Shown here: piece after piece, positions 12,336 to 23,651 of the stretch | Layout: each line of letters begins with the position of its first letter | How positions within the stretch are numbered: position 1 is the stretch's first letter | Source: Camelimonas lactis | GTDB lineage: Bacteria; Pseudomonadota; Alphaproteobacteria; Rhizobiales; Beijerinckiaceae | Direction: 5' to 3' | DNA: 64,000 nt | Assembly (NCBI RefSeq): GCF_004342915.1 | Contig: NZ_SLWL01000012.1 | Location: 1 to 64,000, forward strand | Translations under genes and position numbers: made by a program | The notes under the pieces: model-generated | Seen by the model: only the letters and a program-made list of their open reading frames with translations | What the model was told of the DNA's origin: nothing | Databases searched by the model: none

Positions 12336-13121
12336 TCAGTAGATGGCGTAGCCGCCGTCGATCAGCAGCGTGTCGGCGGTGTGGTAGGACGAGGCCGTGC
12401 TCATCAGGTAAACCGCGATGCCGCCGAAGTCGGAAGGCTCGCCGAAGCGGCGCATGGGAATGCGCGGCAGCACATTGGCCACGAACTTGTCATTGCCCAT
12501 GATGCCCTCGGTCATGTCGCTCTTGATCCAGCCCGGCAGGATGGCGTTGGCGGTGATGCCGTAGCGGGCCAGCTCGACGCCGAGCGCCCGCACCAGAGCG
12601 TTGAGCGACGCCTTGGTGGCGGCGTAGTGCTCGTTGCGGGCCGTGCCCGAGATCGAGGCGAGGCTGGAGGTGGGAACGAGACGGCCGAAGGCGTCGCCCT
12701 TTTCGGCGCGCTCGATCATGTGGCGGGCGGCGAGCTGGAACACCTGCACCACGCCGTCGAGATTGGTGGCGAACATCTGCCGCCATTCTTCCGGCGTGCG
12801 GTCGATGAAGGCCTTGCGGCCGCCGCCGCCAATGCCGGCGTTGGCGAAGCAGCCGTCGACGCGGCCAAAGGCGCCGAGGGTGGCGCGCCAGGTTTCCTCG
12901 ATGGAGCTGCGGTCGGACACGTCGCAGATGCGGGCTTCGACCTTGCCGGCGTTATGGGTCTTGAGCTGCGCCAGCGCCTGCTCGTTCTTCTGGGGGTTGC
13001 GGCCCCAGATCGACACCGAACAGCCGGCGCGGACGAGGGCGTCGGCCATGCCGAGGCCAATGCCGCCGTTGCCGCCGGTGATCACCGCGACGCGGTTCGA
13101 CAGGTCAAAATCCTTGTTCAT
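12336..13121 (-). CDS. SDR family oxidoreductase
   Basis: Classical short-chain dehydrogenase/reductase of 261 residues using NAD(P). The cofactor motif TGGNGGIGLG is near residue 14, NAG appears as FANAGIG near 90, and the catalytic triad shows as Ser (SSLASISG), Tyr and Lys (YAATKAS). The closing LLIDGGYAIY is typical. GGAGGAG lies 6 nt before the ATG at 13121. It is divergent from the enoyl-CoA hydratase gene 200 bp away, which suggests related function in acyl or alcohol catabolism, but the substrate is not shown by sequence. Confidence 0.9.
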   Translation of the reverse strand: MNKDFDLSNRVAVITGGNGGIGLGMADALVRAGCSVSIWGRNPQKNEQALAQLKTHNAGKVEARICDVSDRSSIEETWRATLGAFGRVDGCFANAGIGGGGRKAFIDRTPEEWRQMFATNLDGVVQVFQLAARHMIERAEKGDAFGRLVPTSSLASISGTARNEHYAATKASLNALVRALGVELARYGITANAILPGWIKSDMTEGIMGNDKFVANVLPRIPMRRFGEPSDFGGIAVYLMSTASSYHTADTLLIDGGYAIY

Positions 13122-13321
13122 GCGTACTCCTCCGCGCAATGCTTTTCTGGGCGTGAGATTGCCTAACACGGCCAGGCGCCGGAGCGGAAGCGGCTTCCTA
13201 TCTAGCGTTTGATCTGTCACAACAGCGCAGGCCGCCTTCCGGGGGGCAGGTTGCGGGCTGCCCAATGGTCAGCCTGTCGATCGCGCCGGGTGGCGGAACG
13301 GGAGCAAACGCGGGAAGCAGC

Positions 13322-14242
13322 ATGTCATACGATTCCATCAAGACCGACGGCGCCACCATCAAGACCGATCTCGCCGACGGCATCCTGACCCTCACCCTGA
13401 ACCGTCCCGATCGTCTGAACGCCTTCACCGGCCAGATGATGCAGGAGATGATCGCGGTGTTCGACAAGGCGGACGCCGACGATTCGGTGCGCGCCATCAT
13501 CATCACCGGCGAGGGCCGCGGCTTCTGCGCCGGCGCTGACCTGGCCGCGGGCGGCGACACCTTCAACTACGACAGCCGCACCTCCACCACCGACCTGCCG
13601 CTCGGCCGCGACGGCAAGCCCGACCTCGCCGCCGACCCGGCGATGCGCGATGGCGGCGGCCGCCTGACCCTGCGCATTTTCAACAGCCTGAAGCCGGTGA
13701 TCGGCGCCATCAATGGCCCGGCCGTTGGCATCGGCGCCACCATGCAGCTGCCCATGGACATGCGCATCGCCTCCGAGAACGCCCGCTTCGGCTTCGTGTT
13801 CTCCCAGCGCGGCATTGTCATGGAAGCCTGCTCCAGCTGGTTCCTGCCGCGTCTGGTCGGCATCCAGCAGGCGGCGGACTGGGCCTATTCGGGCCGCGTG
13901 TTCGATGCCCAGGAAGCCCTGGCCGGCGGCCTGGTCAAGGAGGTCGTGCCGGCCGACGAACTGCTGCCGCGCGCCCGCGCCATCGCCCGCAGCTGGACCG
14001 AGCGCACGGCTCCGGTGTCGGTCTCGCTGATGCGCCAGATGATGTGGCGGATGCTGGGCGCCGATCACCCGATGGAGGCGCACCGCGTCGACAGCCGCGG
14101 CATTTTCTGGCGCGGCAAGCAGCGCGACGTGCAGGAAGGCGTGACCTCCTTCCTCGAAAAGCGCCTGCCCAACTTCCCTGACAAGGTGTCGACCGACATG
14201 CCGTCGTTCTTCCCCTGGTATGACGAGCCGGAATACAAGTAA
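13322..14242 (+). CDS. enoyl-CoA hydratase/isomerase family protein
   Basis: Crotonase-fold protein of 306 residues. The CoA/oxyanion-hole segments are visible: RAIIITGEGRGFCAGADLAA around residue 60 and INGPAVGIGATMQLPMD around 135. A catalytic-type Glu follows in RGIVMEACSSW. Family length is about 260; the extra residues lie in an insert after the first motif (DTFNYDSRTSTTDLPLG) and a carboxy-terminal tail. A start 57 bp upstream exists, but ATG at 13322 has GGGAAG before it. Hydratase, isomerase or dehalogenase activity cannot be separated here. Confidence 0.9.
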   Translation: MSYDSIKTDGATIKTDLADGILTLTLNRPDRLNAFTGQMMQEMIAVFDKADADDSVRAIIITGEGRGFCAGADLAAGGDTFNYDSRTSTTDLPLGRDGKPDLAADPAMRDGGGRLTLRIFNSLKPVIGAINGPAVGIGATMQLPMDMRIASENARFGFVFSQRGIVMEACSSWFLPRLVGIQQAADWAYSGRVFDAQEALAGGLVKEVVPADELLPRARAIARSWTERTAPVSVSLMRQMMWRMLGADHPMEAHRVDSRGIFWRGKQRDVQEGVTSFLEKRLPNFPDKVSTDMPSFFPWYDEPEYK

Positions 14243-14566
14243 TCCAGCCCCCGGCGGCGGCCTGACCGGCCGCCGCGTTGAGGGAGCGCCAGCACCATGA
14301 AGCCCCGGAGCCTGCTCCGGGGTTTTTTGTGTTCGTCGACAAAACCGGCCCGCGCGGGCGTCCGGCATGCTCGCGCACGCTCCGCGCTTCTCTTGTGGGC
14401 GTCGGCGCTCCCTGTTGCTGATGCGCCCGTTTCCCTTTGTGCGCCTTGCAGGCGCCGGGATCATCCCTCCCGATCACGTCAGGGCCGGGCCTGTGACCGG
14501 GGGGCATGATGGAGGCGGAAGCGCGGGGGGCTGCACGCGCCGCGGCTGCAATCGTTCACAAACTTC
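14243..14566. other. 324-bp intergenic region
   Basis: Apart from the two stem-loops after the enoyl-CoA hydratase gene I see no gene. The last 60 bp, richer in A and T (CGTTCACAAACTTCATGTATATGAAG), probably hold the promoter and start of the following nucleotidase gene. Confidence 0.5.
14303..14328 (+). terminator. rho-independent terminator after enoyl-CoA hydratase gene
   Basis: Stem CCCCGGAGC (14303-14311) and GCTCCGGGG (14314-14322) is followed directly by TTTTTT. A second GC stem (GCGGCGGCC with its complement) lies just upstream at about 14254-14276. Confidence 0.93.
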
Positions 14567-15349
14567 ATGTATATGAAGCGCATGAACCATATGTCTCCCG
14601 TCCCCGGACCCGCCGCAGACACCCTGTCCGCAGATACTCTGGCCGCGGACGCCCTGGCGCCGCGCGGCTTTGCGCATGTCGACGCCTGGATTTTCGATCT
14701 CGACAACACCCTGTACTCGCACGAGGCCCAGGTGTGGCCGCAGGTGGGCCAGCGCATCACGCGCTTCCTCGCCGAAACCTTCGATCTGGATGGCATCTCG
14801 GCCCGCGCCCTGCAAAAGTACTATTATCATCGCCACGGCACGACCCTGCGCGGGCTGATGCTGGAGCACGGCATGGACCCGGCGGATTTCCTCGCCTTCG
14901 TTCATGACGTCGATCTCAGCCTGCTGCCGGCCAACGAGCGTCTTGCCGCCGCGATTGGCGCGTTGCCTGGCCGCAAGCTGATCTTCACCAACGGCTCGGC
15001 CCGCCATGCCGAAAATATCTGCCGCAAGCTGGGGCTGGACAGTCACTTCAGCGGCTATTTCGATATTGTCGCCGCCGACTTTATTCCAAAGCCTGAGCAG
15101 GGCGCCTACGACATGCTGCTGGCGCAGTATGACGTGGACCCGACCCGCGCCGCTTTCTTCGAGGACATGGCCCGCAACCTTGCCCCGGCCCATGCGCTTG
15201 GCATGACCACGGCGCTGGTGCTGCCGGCGACGCCTGACCCCTGGCGCGAGCCGTTCGAACAGGCGCGCGAGGAGCTGGCGCATGTTGACCACATCACCGA
15301 TGATCTGGGCGGCTTTCTCGAGGGCGTCATCGCCGACAACAACCTCTGA
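14567..15349 (+). CDS. pyrimidine 5'-nucleotidase, HAD superfamily
   Basis: HAD phosphatase of the Sdt1/PPN1-like pyrimidine nucleotidase group, common beside dapD in Hyphomicrobiales. Motif I is IFDLDNTLYSHE near residue 40, motif II FTNGSARH near 143, and motif III IPKPEQGAY near 178; FFEDMARNL carries the acidic motif IV. The start is uncertain: ATG codons at 14567, 14582 and 14591 are all possible, with no strong ribosome site. It likely dephosphorylates nucleoside monophosphates in the cytoplasm. 31 bp separate it from the methyltransferase gene downstream. Confidence 0.88.
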   Translation: MYMKRMNHMSPVPGPAADTLSADTLAADALAPRGFAHVDAWIFDLDNTLYSHEAQVWPQVGQRITRFLAETFDLDGISARALQKYYYHRHGTTLRGLMLEHGMDPADFLAFVHDVDLSLLPANERLAAAIGALPGRKLIFTNGSARHAENICRKLGLDSHFSGYFDIVAADFIPKPEQGAYDMLLAQYDVDPTRAAFFEDMARNLAPAHALGMTTALVLPATPDPWREPFEQAREELAHVDHITDDLGGFLEGVIADNNL

Positions 15350-15380
15350 TACATGAACCTCTGACATATGGGAGCGACCT

Positions 15381-16229
15381 ATGGACAAGGCGCCCAACGC
15401 AGCCCAGGCCGAATTCTGGAACGCCGGGGCCGTGTGCTCCTGGGTCGATCTGCACGCGGATCTGGACCGGCAGTTCGCGCCCCTGTCCGATCAGGCGCTG
15501 GCCGCGCTGCGGCCGGCCCCGGGGCAGCGCCTGCTCGACGTCGGTTGCGGCTGCGGCGCCAACACCGTGGAGCTGGCGGGGCGCGTCGGCCCGCAGGGCG
15601 CTGCGGTCGGCGTCGATATTTCCGCCCCGATGCTGGCGCGGGCGCGCGAGCTGGCGGGGGAGCGGGGCGCCGTCAATGCGTCATTCGTCGAGGCGGACGC
15701 CCAGATCGCCGATCTCTCGGCTGGCGGCGCGCCGTTCGACGGGGTGTTCTCGCGTTTCGGCGTCATGTTCTTCGATGATCCCGTCGCCGCTTTCGCCAAT
15801 ATCCGCCGCCACATGCGCAAAGGCGCGACCCTTGCCTTTATTTGCTGGCGCCGGCCGGACGAGAACCCGGTGATGCTCGCGCCTTACCGGGCGGCGCTCG
15901 ACGCCTTCCCGGTGAAACCGCCGAAGACTGATCCGCTGGCGCCCGGGCCATTCGCCTTCGCCGACGCCAGGCGCATCGACAGCATTCTCGGCGAGGCCGG
16001 CTTCAGCGCCATCGACATCCGCCCGCACGACCAGAAGGTGGGCGGCCTGCCGTTCGAAAAGGCGCTGGCCCAGGCGCTGCGCATCGGCCCGCTCGCCGGC
16101 CTGCTGCGCGAACAGCCCGAAGTCGCCGACGCGGCGCGCCAGCGCGTGGCCGAGGCGCTGCGCCGCCACGAGACGCCGGACGGCGTCTGGCTCGACGCCG
16201 CCGTCTGGGTGGTCAGCGCGCGGGCGTGA
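15381..16229 (+). CDS. class I SAM-dependent methyltransferase
   Basis: 282 residues. Motif I LLDVGCGCGANTVELA near residue 52 and motif II GVDISAPMLARARELA near 77 bind S-adenosylmethionine; the FDGVFSRFGVMFFDDP segment is motif III/IV. The fold resembles UbiE/COQ5-type enzymes, but there is no sign of the ubiquinone signature, so the substrate is unknown. GGAG precedes the ATG. It probably shares an mRNA with the HAD nucleotidase 31 bp upstream. Confidence 0.88.
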   Translation: MDKAPNAAQAEFWNAGAVCSWVDLHADLDRQFAPLSDQALAALRPAPGQRLLDVGCGCGANTVELAGRVGPQGAAVGVDISAPMLARARELAGERGAVNASFVEADAQIADLSAGGAPFDGVFSRFGVMFFDDPVAAFANIRRHMRKGATLAFICWRRPDENPVMLAPYRAALDAFPVKPPKTDPLAPGPFAFADARRIDSILGEAGFSAIDIRPHDQKVGGLPFEKALAQALRIGPLAGLLREQPEVADAARQRVAEALRRHETPDGVWLDAAVWVVSARA

Positions 16230-16286
16230 TGCGCCTGGCGCCTGTTTGAAAGCGCGGATTCCGGCTGCGAATTTCCAGACAGACTC

Positions 16287-17402
16287 TCAGCCTGGCATAT
16301 AACCCCACAGCATCGGGCCGCGTTGCGGATGGTTGCCCACAATCCATGTCCGGCCCGAACTGTCGCAGCGCATCGCGGCGCCTTCGGCGGCGAGCGGCGA
16401 TTTGACCAGCACCGTGGCCGCAGCCGACCCCACATCTACCGCGACGACGGCGCGTGTCGACGGATCGATGAACTGCAGCGCCCCCGTGGCCGGGTTGGCG
16501 CAGGGGGAAATGGCGCCGCTATAGTTGCTGTAGGGAACCTGAACCAGCGCGTCCCTGAACGGTTCCGTGACGCAGGTGATGATTTCGATAATGTCCGTCC
16601 GCGGACCGACGTCGCAGAGCGCCCAGATCTCGGCGGGGCGCCGGGGATCCTGTCCGGTCCAGATGACCGCCGGTTGTGCGGGCGGGGGCGGCGAAAAATT
16701 GGTGACGACGCGCGTGATGTCGCCCGCAGGGGGCTGAAGCGTGGTGATCGTCTGCTCCGCGGCCATCACCTGCATGCGATTGGCCTGCCATACCCTGGCG
16801 CCGCCGTCATAGAGGGACGGCGCCCAGATCAGCGCCGGCTTGATCTCCGGTCCGGTGACTGTCGCCTGCGGGTTCTGCACCATCGTCCGGCTTCGCGCCT
16901 CGAAACTGACGATCTGCAAGCCGTCAAACGTCGCCATCACAAAGGTTTTGTCCTGCGTGAACGCGAAGCTGGCGAATGGGGAGTTGCGCCCCTGGGGCGG
17001 GAACGAAATGAGTTCCTGCGTTGCGGCGTCATACATTTCGATGGCGCAGATGGCTGAGAACCCGTCGTTGCTTGCTGTCATCCGCTAGATTTCATGGCGT
17101 CCAGCCTCCGGGTTTGCCCAGGCGCTGGTGATGATGACGCCGTCCCGCTGTTCGACGGGCGTGCCGTAACCCTGAACGACGCCGTCGTGGGAGAGGGTTG
17201 TCAGAAAGGTCTGGTTTTGCCGGCGACCTGGATTGGTGCAGGTCGCATAGATGTCGTTGGTCCTGTCATTGCCGGAAATTGCAAGCGTGAAGAATCCGGG
17301 CTCCAGGTCCCCGGTCTTGAGGGGAATGGAAATGGTGTTTCGTGCCGTCGTCATGAGAAAGGCGCCTCCAACGGGAAAGGAATCACGCGCAAACCCTGAC
17401 AT
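16287..17402 (-). pseudogene. beta-propeller-like protein gene split by an in-frame amber codon
   Basis: One continuous reading frame of about 371 codons contains a single TAG at 17087-17085. The 105 codons before it end AGRHEI, and the frame resumes RMTASNDGFSAIC. Both halves share repeated strand-like segments (for example FLTTLSHDGVVQGYG, SAICAIEMYDAATQELISF and VMATFDGLQIVSF), as in a propeller of irregular blades, so they look like one protein. A CAG to TAG change would explain the stop. An ATG three codons after the stop could alternatively start a shorter 264-residue protein. GC is lower than in neighbouring genes. There is no recognised family and no signal peptide. Confidence 0.6.
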
Positions 17403-17443
17403 GTCTCTGATCTGTCGCGGCTGAATCCGCAGGTCGTCCGGTT

Positions 17444-18220
17444 TCAGAAATGCGCCAGGAAGCCGCCGTCCACGGCCAGCGCATGGCCGGTGATGTACGA
17501 GGCTTCGCGCGAGGCGAGGAACACCACGGCCCCGGCGATCTCTTCTGGCCGGCCCCAGCGTCCCAGCGAGGTGCGCTGGCCCAGCCAGGCTTCGACGCCG
17601 GCGTCGGCGACCATGCCGGCGTTGGCCTCGGTGGCGAAATAGCCGGGCGCCACGGAGTTTACCGTGACGCCGTGCGGTCCCAGCTCCGCCGCCAGCGCCC
17701 GGGTCATGGCGTCGAGGCCGCCCTTGGAGGTGGTGTAGAGCGCATCGCCGGCGCGGGAAATGCTGGCGGCGATCGAGGTGATGTTGATGATGCGCCCGTA
17801 ACCCGCCGCCTTCATGAGGGCCGCCGCCTTGCGGCTGATCTCGAACGGCGCGGCGATATTGGCGGCCAGCAGCGCCTCCATGTCGCCGGGGCCGAACTGC
17901 GCCAGCGCCCGCCGGTCGCGCGCGGCGGCGTTGTTCACCAGGATGTCGAGGCGACCGAAGCGGGCCATGATGTCCGTCAGCGCCGCCGTCACCGCCGCGT
18001 CGTCGGTCAGGTCGAAGGCCAGGGCCTGCGCGTCGGAGCCATCCTGGGCCAGTCCGTCGCGCGCCGCCGCCAGCCGCCCGGCGTCACGGCCGTTGATGAT
18101 GACGGTCGCGCCGGCGCGGGCCAGGCCACGCGCCATTTCCAGTCCCAAGCCGCGTCCGGCGCCGGTGACAAGCGCCACCTGCCCGTCAAGACGAAATGGC
18201 GCGGCGTCCCTGTTGCTCAT
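17444..18220 (-). CDS. SDR family oxidoreductase (gluconate 5-dehydrogenase-like)
   Basis: Classical SDR of 258 residues with ATG at 18220 and GAGGAG before it. TGAGRGLGLEMA binds the cofactor, VNNAAARDR replaces NAG, the catalytic Ser lies in NITSIAAS, and Tyr and Lys lie in YTTSKGG; the end VDGGFLAHF is typical. The overall pattern resembles gluconate 5-dehydrogenase-type enzymes, but no pathway gene lies beside it. It is divergent from the thiamine riboswitch region. Confidence 0.88.
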   Translation of the reverse strand: MSNRDAAPFRLDGQVALVTGAGRGLGLEMARGLARAGATVIINGRDAGRLAAARDGLAQDGSDAQALAFDLTDDAAVTAALTDIMARFGRLDILVNNAAARDRRALAQFGPGDMEALLAANIAAPFEISRKAAALMKAAGYGRIINITSIAASISRAGDALYTTSKGGLDAMTRALAAELGPHGVTVNSVAPGYFATEANAGMVADAGVEAWLGQRTSLGRWGRPEEIAGAVVFLASREASYITGHALAVDGGFLAHF

Positions 18221-18379
18221 GCCTGGCTCCTCTCCCGCGTTGGCGGCGCGGCGCATCGGCCCACGCGCATCGGTCCGCTGTTGTGCCGCCCGCGCCTCCG
18301 CGACACAAGCTGCGGCGCGGCAACGGCGGGCAAGGGCGCGCTGCGAGGGCGCGCGACGTGGGGCGAGCTGGCCGGCGGA

Positions 18380-18385
18380 TTGACA
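18380..18385 (+). promoter_or_regulatory. possible -35 element ahead of the TPP riboswitch
   Basis: A perfect TTGACA lies about 35 bp before the riboswitch starts. No good -10 hexamer is visible at the proper distance, so this is only a suggestion. Confidence 0.3.
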
Positions 18386-18414
18386 CCCGCCGCGTCCTCA
18401 CGCAGTCTGGAAAC

Positions 18415-18532
18415 ATTCCGAGGGGGGCCCCGTGAGGGGGCTGAGATTCCACCTGCCGGCGGCTTTTATTCGCCTGTCGACGCCGTGGTGACCCGCTGAA
18501 CCTGATCCGGGTCATGCCGGCGGAGGGACAGG
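18415..18532 (+). promoter_or_regulatory. TPP riboswitch (THI element)
   Basis: The conserved pieces occur in order: GAGGGG..CCC..GTGAGGGGGCTGAGAT, a variable arm (CCTGCCGGCGGC), and then ACCCGCTGAACCTGATCCGG followed by GTCATGCCGGCGGAGGGA. It binds thiamine pyrophosphate and lowers expression of the thiC gene downstream. The element ends about 217 bp before the thiC start, a rather long gap. Confidence 0.96.
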
Positions 18533-18614
18533 AACTTGCGCGCCACACAGCTATTGCATGTGTCCGCTGCGGCCAGCCGTCTGGTGACGGTCCGGTACGC
18601 TGGCGGCGGCATGA

Positions 18615-20627
<2,013 letters not shown>

Positions 20628-20732
20628 CGCGCCTCGCGTCCCGGGGGAGGCGCGCGCCGCTTCACCCGGGCGCAATCCGGTATATGCTCCCGCCAGGCTG
20701 GAAACCGGGATGTTTCGGAAAGGCGGGCTGGC

Positions 20733-21410
20733 GTGCACAAACCATCGCCGACGGACGGGTTACCCCTGGTGGGGCAGGTGGCGTTGCTGCTGGGCCAGGT
20801 GGCCCTCGCCGGTTGCGTCGACGCCATTGGCTGGCTGCTGCTCGGCGGTCTGTTCGTCTCGTTCATGAGCGGCAACAGCACCCAGCTCGCGGCCGCCCTG
20901 GCCGATGGCAAATGGCTGCTGGCCGGACGCATCGCCGCCGTGCTCGCCAGCTTCTTCATCGGCGTGTTCGCCGGGGCGCTGTGGCGTGAACTGGCGCGCC
21001 GGCGTTCACAGACGGGCGTCTTCGTGCTTGTCGCGCTGATGCTGGGGCTGTCGTTCCTGCTGGTGCGGTTCGATGGCCTGGAGCCGCTGCATCTGCTGCC
21101 GCTGTCCTTCGCCATGGGTATGCTGAACAACGCCCGCCGCCACATCGCCGGCGCGGCGGTGGGCGGCACCTTCGTCACCGGCGCTTTCGTCGCCGCCGCC
21201 CAGGGCCTGGCGCAATGGCTGCTGGGGCGGGCGGGGCCGGCGGCCTTCGCGCCTTACGCCCTGTCCTGGCTGGCGCTGGTCATTGGCGCGCTCATTGGCG
21301 CGGCGCTGGTGCTGCGCCTCGGCGACGTGATGGCGCTGGTTGTCCCTGTCGCGTGGGCGGTGGCCCTGGCCATCGTCCACTGGCTGGCGGCGCGCCGCGA
21401 CGTCGCCTGA
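20733..21410 (+). CDS. DUF1275 (YoaK) family membrane protein
   Basis: 225 residues starting with GTG, with six hydrophobic segments. The family motif in the first helices is visible as GCVDAIGWLLLGGLFVSFMSGNST, followed by the short loop and SFAMGMLNNA. Function is unknown in this family. It lies 105 bp after thiC on the same strand and might be co-transcribed, though nothing ties it to thiamine. Confidence 0.87.
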   Translation: MHKPSPTDGLPLVGQVALLLGQVALAGCVDAIGWLLLGGLFVSFMSGNSTQLAAALADGKWLLAGRIAAVLASFFIGVFAGALWRELARRRSQTGVFVLVALMLGLSFLLVRFDGLEPLHLLPLSFAMGMLNNARRHIAGAAVGGTFVTGAFVAAAQGLAQWLLGRAGPAAFAPYALSWLALVIGALIGAALVLRLGDVMALVVPVAWAVALAIVHWLAARRDVA

Positions 21411-21491
21411 CGGGGTCAGGCGAACTGACGGCGTGCGAACTGGTGGGGCCAGACGGGCTGGGCGACGCGCGCCCGCTTGGCCTGAACCGTC

Positions 21492-21815
21492 CTATCGCAC
21501 CCAGGCGCCGGGAATGAACACCCACTGTCCGTGGCGACGGACCCAGCGCGGCTGCCGCCAGCGGTGGCCGCGACGGTGCGGAATCCAGCGACCGGGAATC
21601 CAGACATAGGTGCGCCGGCGCGAATCCCACGCCCAGTGGCCGGCGGCCCAGACATGCCCGGGCCGTCCAGGCGGCCGCCGCTCACGACGTGGCGGCGGCG
21701 GCGGCCGGTTGGCTGGCGGCCAGGACCTGGCCTCGGCCTCGTCTGGCGTCAGGGCGACCAGGGGCGTCGCCGCGGCCGCGACGAGCGCGACAAGGAAGGA
21801 ACGTCTCGAAAACAT
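21492..21815 (-). CDS. WXXGXW (YXWGXW) repeat-containing secreted protein
   Basis: 107 residues with a signal peptide (RRSFLVALVAAAATPLVAL). After a Pro/Arg-rich stretch come three to four short aromatic repeats: VWAAGHWAW, YVWIPGRWIP, WRQPRWVRRHGQW and FIPGAW. Such proteins are small, basic and exported, and of unknown function. The conserved tail ends at VR. Confidence 0.85.
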   Translation of the reverse strand: MFSRRSFLVALVAAAATPLVALTPDEAEARSWPPANRPPPPPRRERRPPGRPGHVWAAGHWAWDSRRRTYVWIPGRWIPHRRGHRWRQPRWVRRHGQWVFIPGAWVR

Positions 21816-21929
21816 GTCGCCAGTCTCCCTGTTCGTTCGCCGCCCGCTGGTTCACGGACGGCGCCGTCAGAGCGCTTTCCGATCAGCCAGAATCGATCGA
21901 CCAGAATTCGCCAAAAATAACGGAAGCTG

Positions 21930-21963
21930 GAGCATTTCCGGTCCAGATTGACCGGAAATGCTC
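21930..21963. repeat. 14-bp perfect inverted repeat
   Basis: GAGCATTTCCGGTC at 21930-21943 and its exact complement at 21950-21963 enclose a 6-nt loop. It lies 7 bp beyond the stop of the alpha/beta hydrolase gene, so it could terminate that transcript, although the minus-strand side reads CAGCTTCCG before TTATTTTTGG. Nearby GAGCGCTTTCC and GAATCGATC resemble pieces of the Hyphomicrobiales intergenic repeats. Confidence 0.6.
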
Positions 21964-21970
21964 TGGCGGT

Positions 21971-22864
21971 TCACGCCGCTTCCCGCGTCAGCATCCGCTC
22001 CGCCTGGGCGAGAATGAAATTCGCCGTCAGCTCCGGGTCTTCCATGGGCGCGAAATGGCTGAGGCCCTTCGCGTGGTGGACGTGGAGCTGGGGAATCAGC
22101 TTCTGGAACTCCGCCGCCGAGATGTCGGAAACCGTGCTGCGGGCGTCGGCGCGCATCAGCGCGGCCGGCAGCTTGACCTGGGCGGCCCGCTCCCAGACGC
22201 GCAGGATGTCGATGGAGTTGAAGATATTGGCCTCCCACTCCGGCGCGCAGGCCAGCGAGACGCTGCCGTCGGCGTGGGTGATCAGGCCGCCGTCCAGATA
22301 ATCGTCGAGGATGCCGTCGGCCCAGTAGGCGAACATGCCGCGCCCGTCGTACTTCGCGCGAATCTCGGCGCGCGAAGACCAGTCGCGCCGGCGTTTGCGT
22401 GCGCCAGCCGCCAGTTCGTTGTCGGTGATGGTTCCGTTGCGGCGCGCTTCCAGCAGGGCGGGGGCGGCGTCCGGGCCGATGACGGCGGGGTCGATCAGCA
22501 CCAGGCCGCGCGCCAGCTGCGGCCGCGCCGCCGCATACATCAACGTGACGGCCGCGCCCATGGAGTGGCCAACCAGCAGGGCGGGCTCGCCCAGGTGCTG
22601 CAGCAGCCCGTGCAGATCGTTCTCAAAGCCGGACCAGTCATGCACCGTCGCCGGGTCCGCCGGCAGGGTGCTGAAGCCGTGGCCGCGCGCATCGCTCATG
22701 ACGATGCGGAAACGGTGCTTGAGCAATTCGCCAATGCGGCGGTAGCTCTGGGCGTTCATGCCGGTGGCGTGCGCCAGATGCATCAGCGGCGCGCCCTGGC
22801 CGGCTTCATCCCAGCGAAGCACGGACATGTCGCCATCGGCGAGGCGGATGGTTTCTCGTTTCAT
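21971..22864 (-). CDS. alpha/beta hydrolase
   Basis: 297 residues of the alpha/beta hydrolase fold 1 type. The nucleophile elbow GHSMGAA is near residue 97, the oxyanion region HATGMNA near 32, the SDARGHGFS strand near 57, and a late His in SHFAPMEDP near 268 is the likely catalytic base. Cytoplasmic (no signal peptide). The substrate is unknown; the family includes esterases, epoxide hydrolases and haloperoxidases. Confidence 0.87.
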   Translation of the reverse strand: MKRETIRLADGDMSVLRWDEAGQGAPLMHLAHATGMNAQSYRRIGELLKHRFRIVMSDARGHGFSTLPADPATVHDWSGFENDLHGLLQHLGEPALLVGHSMGAAVTLMYAAARPQLARGLVLIDPAVIGPDAAPALLEARRNGTITDNELAAGARKRRRDWSSRAEIRAKYDGRGMFAYWADGILDDYLDGGLITHADGSVSLACAPEWEANIFNSIDILRVWERAAQVKLPAALMRADARSTVSDISAAEFQKLIPQLHVHHAKGLSHFAPMEDPELTANFILAQAERMLTREAA

Positions 22865-23195
22865 CGGTAACCTGTAGCAGCCGCCGGTTCGGGGAGCTGA
22901 CGGCGGGCTGGCGCATGGCGCACTCGTCCAGAATGGGCGGACCCGCCCGGCGCTGGGGAATGCAAGGACACGAACGGGGCCGGATCTGGTCTGGGCTGAA
23001 CCGGATCGACCCCCGGCGGAGGCCTTCCGTACTATCCCGCCTGGCGGCCTTCATGTCATCACCAACCGGTAACAGACGCGACAATTGTGCAGTGCATGGC
23101 TTGTGCGCCGCGCCTGATTTGCGCCGTGCGTGACTTGCGCCGCCCTGGCGCGCCTGTCTGGCTTGCGACGGCCTGCTTCCTGGGCGTTGGCGGCG
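22865..23195. other. 331-bp intergenic region
   Basis: No gene is visible. At 23099-23145 a degenerate short repeat of about 15-17 bp (TTGTGCGCCGCGCCTGA, TTTGCGCCGTGCGTGA, CTTGCGCCG) occurs three times. The rest has no recognised element. Confidence 0.4.
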
Positions 23196-23651
23196 TTACC
23201 GGTCGGGCTTTGCCGGCTCCGCCGCGCGACATTCCGTGGCATTGCCGCCGCGCGTGAAGCGCGCTGTCCCCTGATGCGTCCAGAATTCGACGTCGCCGCC
23301 CACGTAGCGCACGCCGGAAGCCGCGATGGCGGCGCGCAGTTCATAGCGGTCCTCGCCGATGGTCAGCATGGCCAGCACGGAATCGGGGAAGCGGGCGACA
23401 ATTTTCGTTCCGTCATCGCAGCTGTAGGTGACCGGCGCTGGCGGCGGCGGCGGTCGCTCCGGCTGGCGACTGATGGGGGCCTGCTGATGTGGCGCGACCT
23501 GTCCGCCGGTGGCTGTCGCGCTGTCGGGCGCCGTCGCGTGCGCCGCCGCGCCGCAGCAGGCCAGCGCGGCCGCGAGGAGGGGCGCAGCCTGGCGGCGCAT
23601 GACCCGGCCCACGCCCCGGTAAAACGCGGCGGCGAATCTGTCGTCTGGCAT
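23196..23651 (-). CDS. MliC-like lysozyme inhibitor / C-type lysozyme inhibitor domain protein
   Basis: 151 residues from ATG 23651; ATG at 23600 gives a tighter signal peptide ([21 protein letters not shown]). After a Pro-rich linker, residues from about 75 resemble the MliC/COG3895 domain: [14 protein letters not shown], then [13 protein letters not shown] and a final Cys in NATECRA, which would pair with the first Cys. Such proteins protect the cell wall from c-type lysozyme or simply bind in the periplasm. The Cys pair near the signal end is not a good lipobox, so I infer a soluble periplasmic protein. It is divergent from dapD. Confidence 0.7.
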   Translation of the reverse strand: MPDDRFAAAFYRGVGRVMRRQAAPLLAAALACCGAAAHATAPDSATATGGQVAPHQQAPISRQPERPPPPPAPVTYSCDDGTKIVARFPDSVLAMLTIGEDRYELRAAIAASGVRYVGGDVEFWTHQGTARFTRGGNATECRAAEPAKPDR

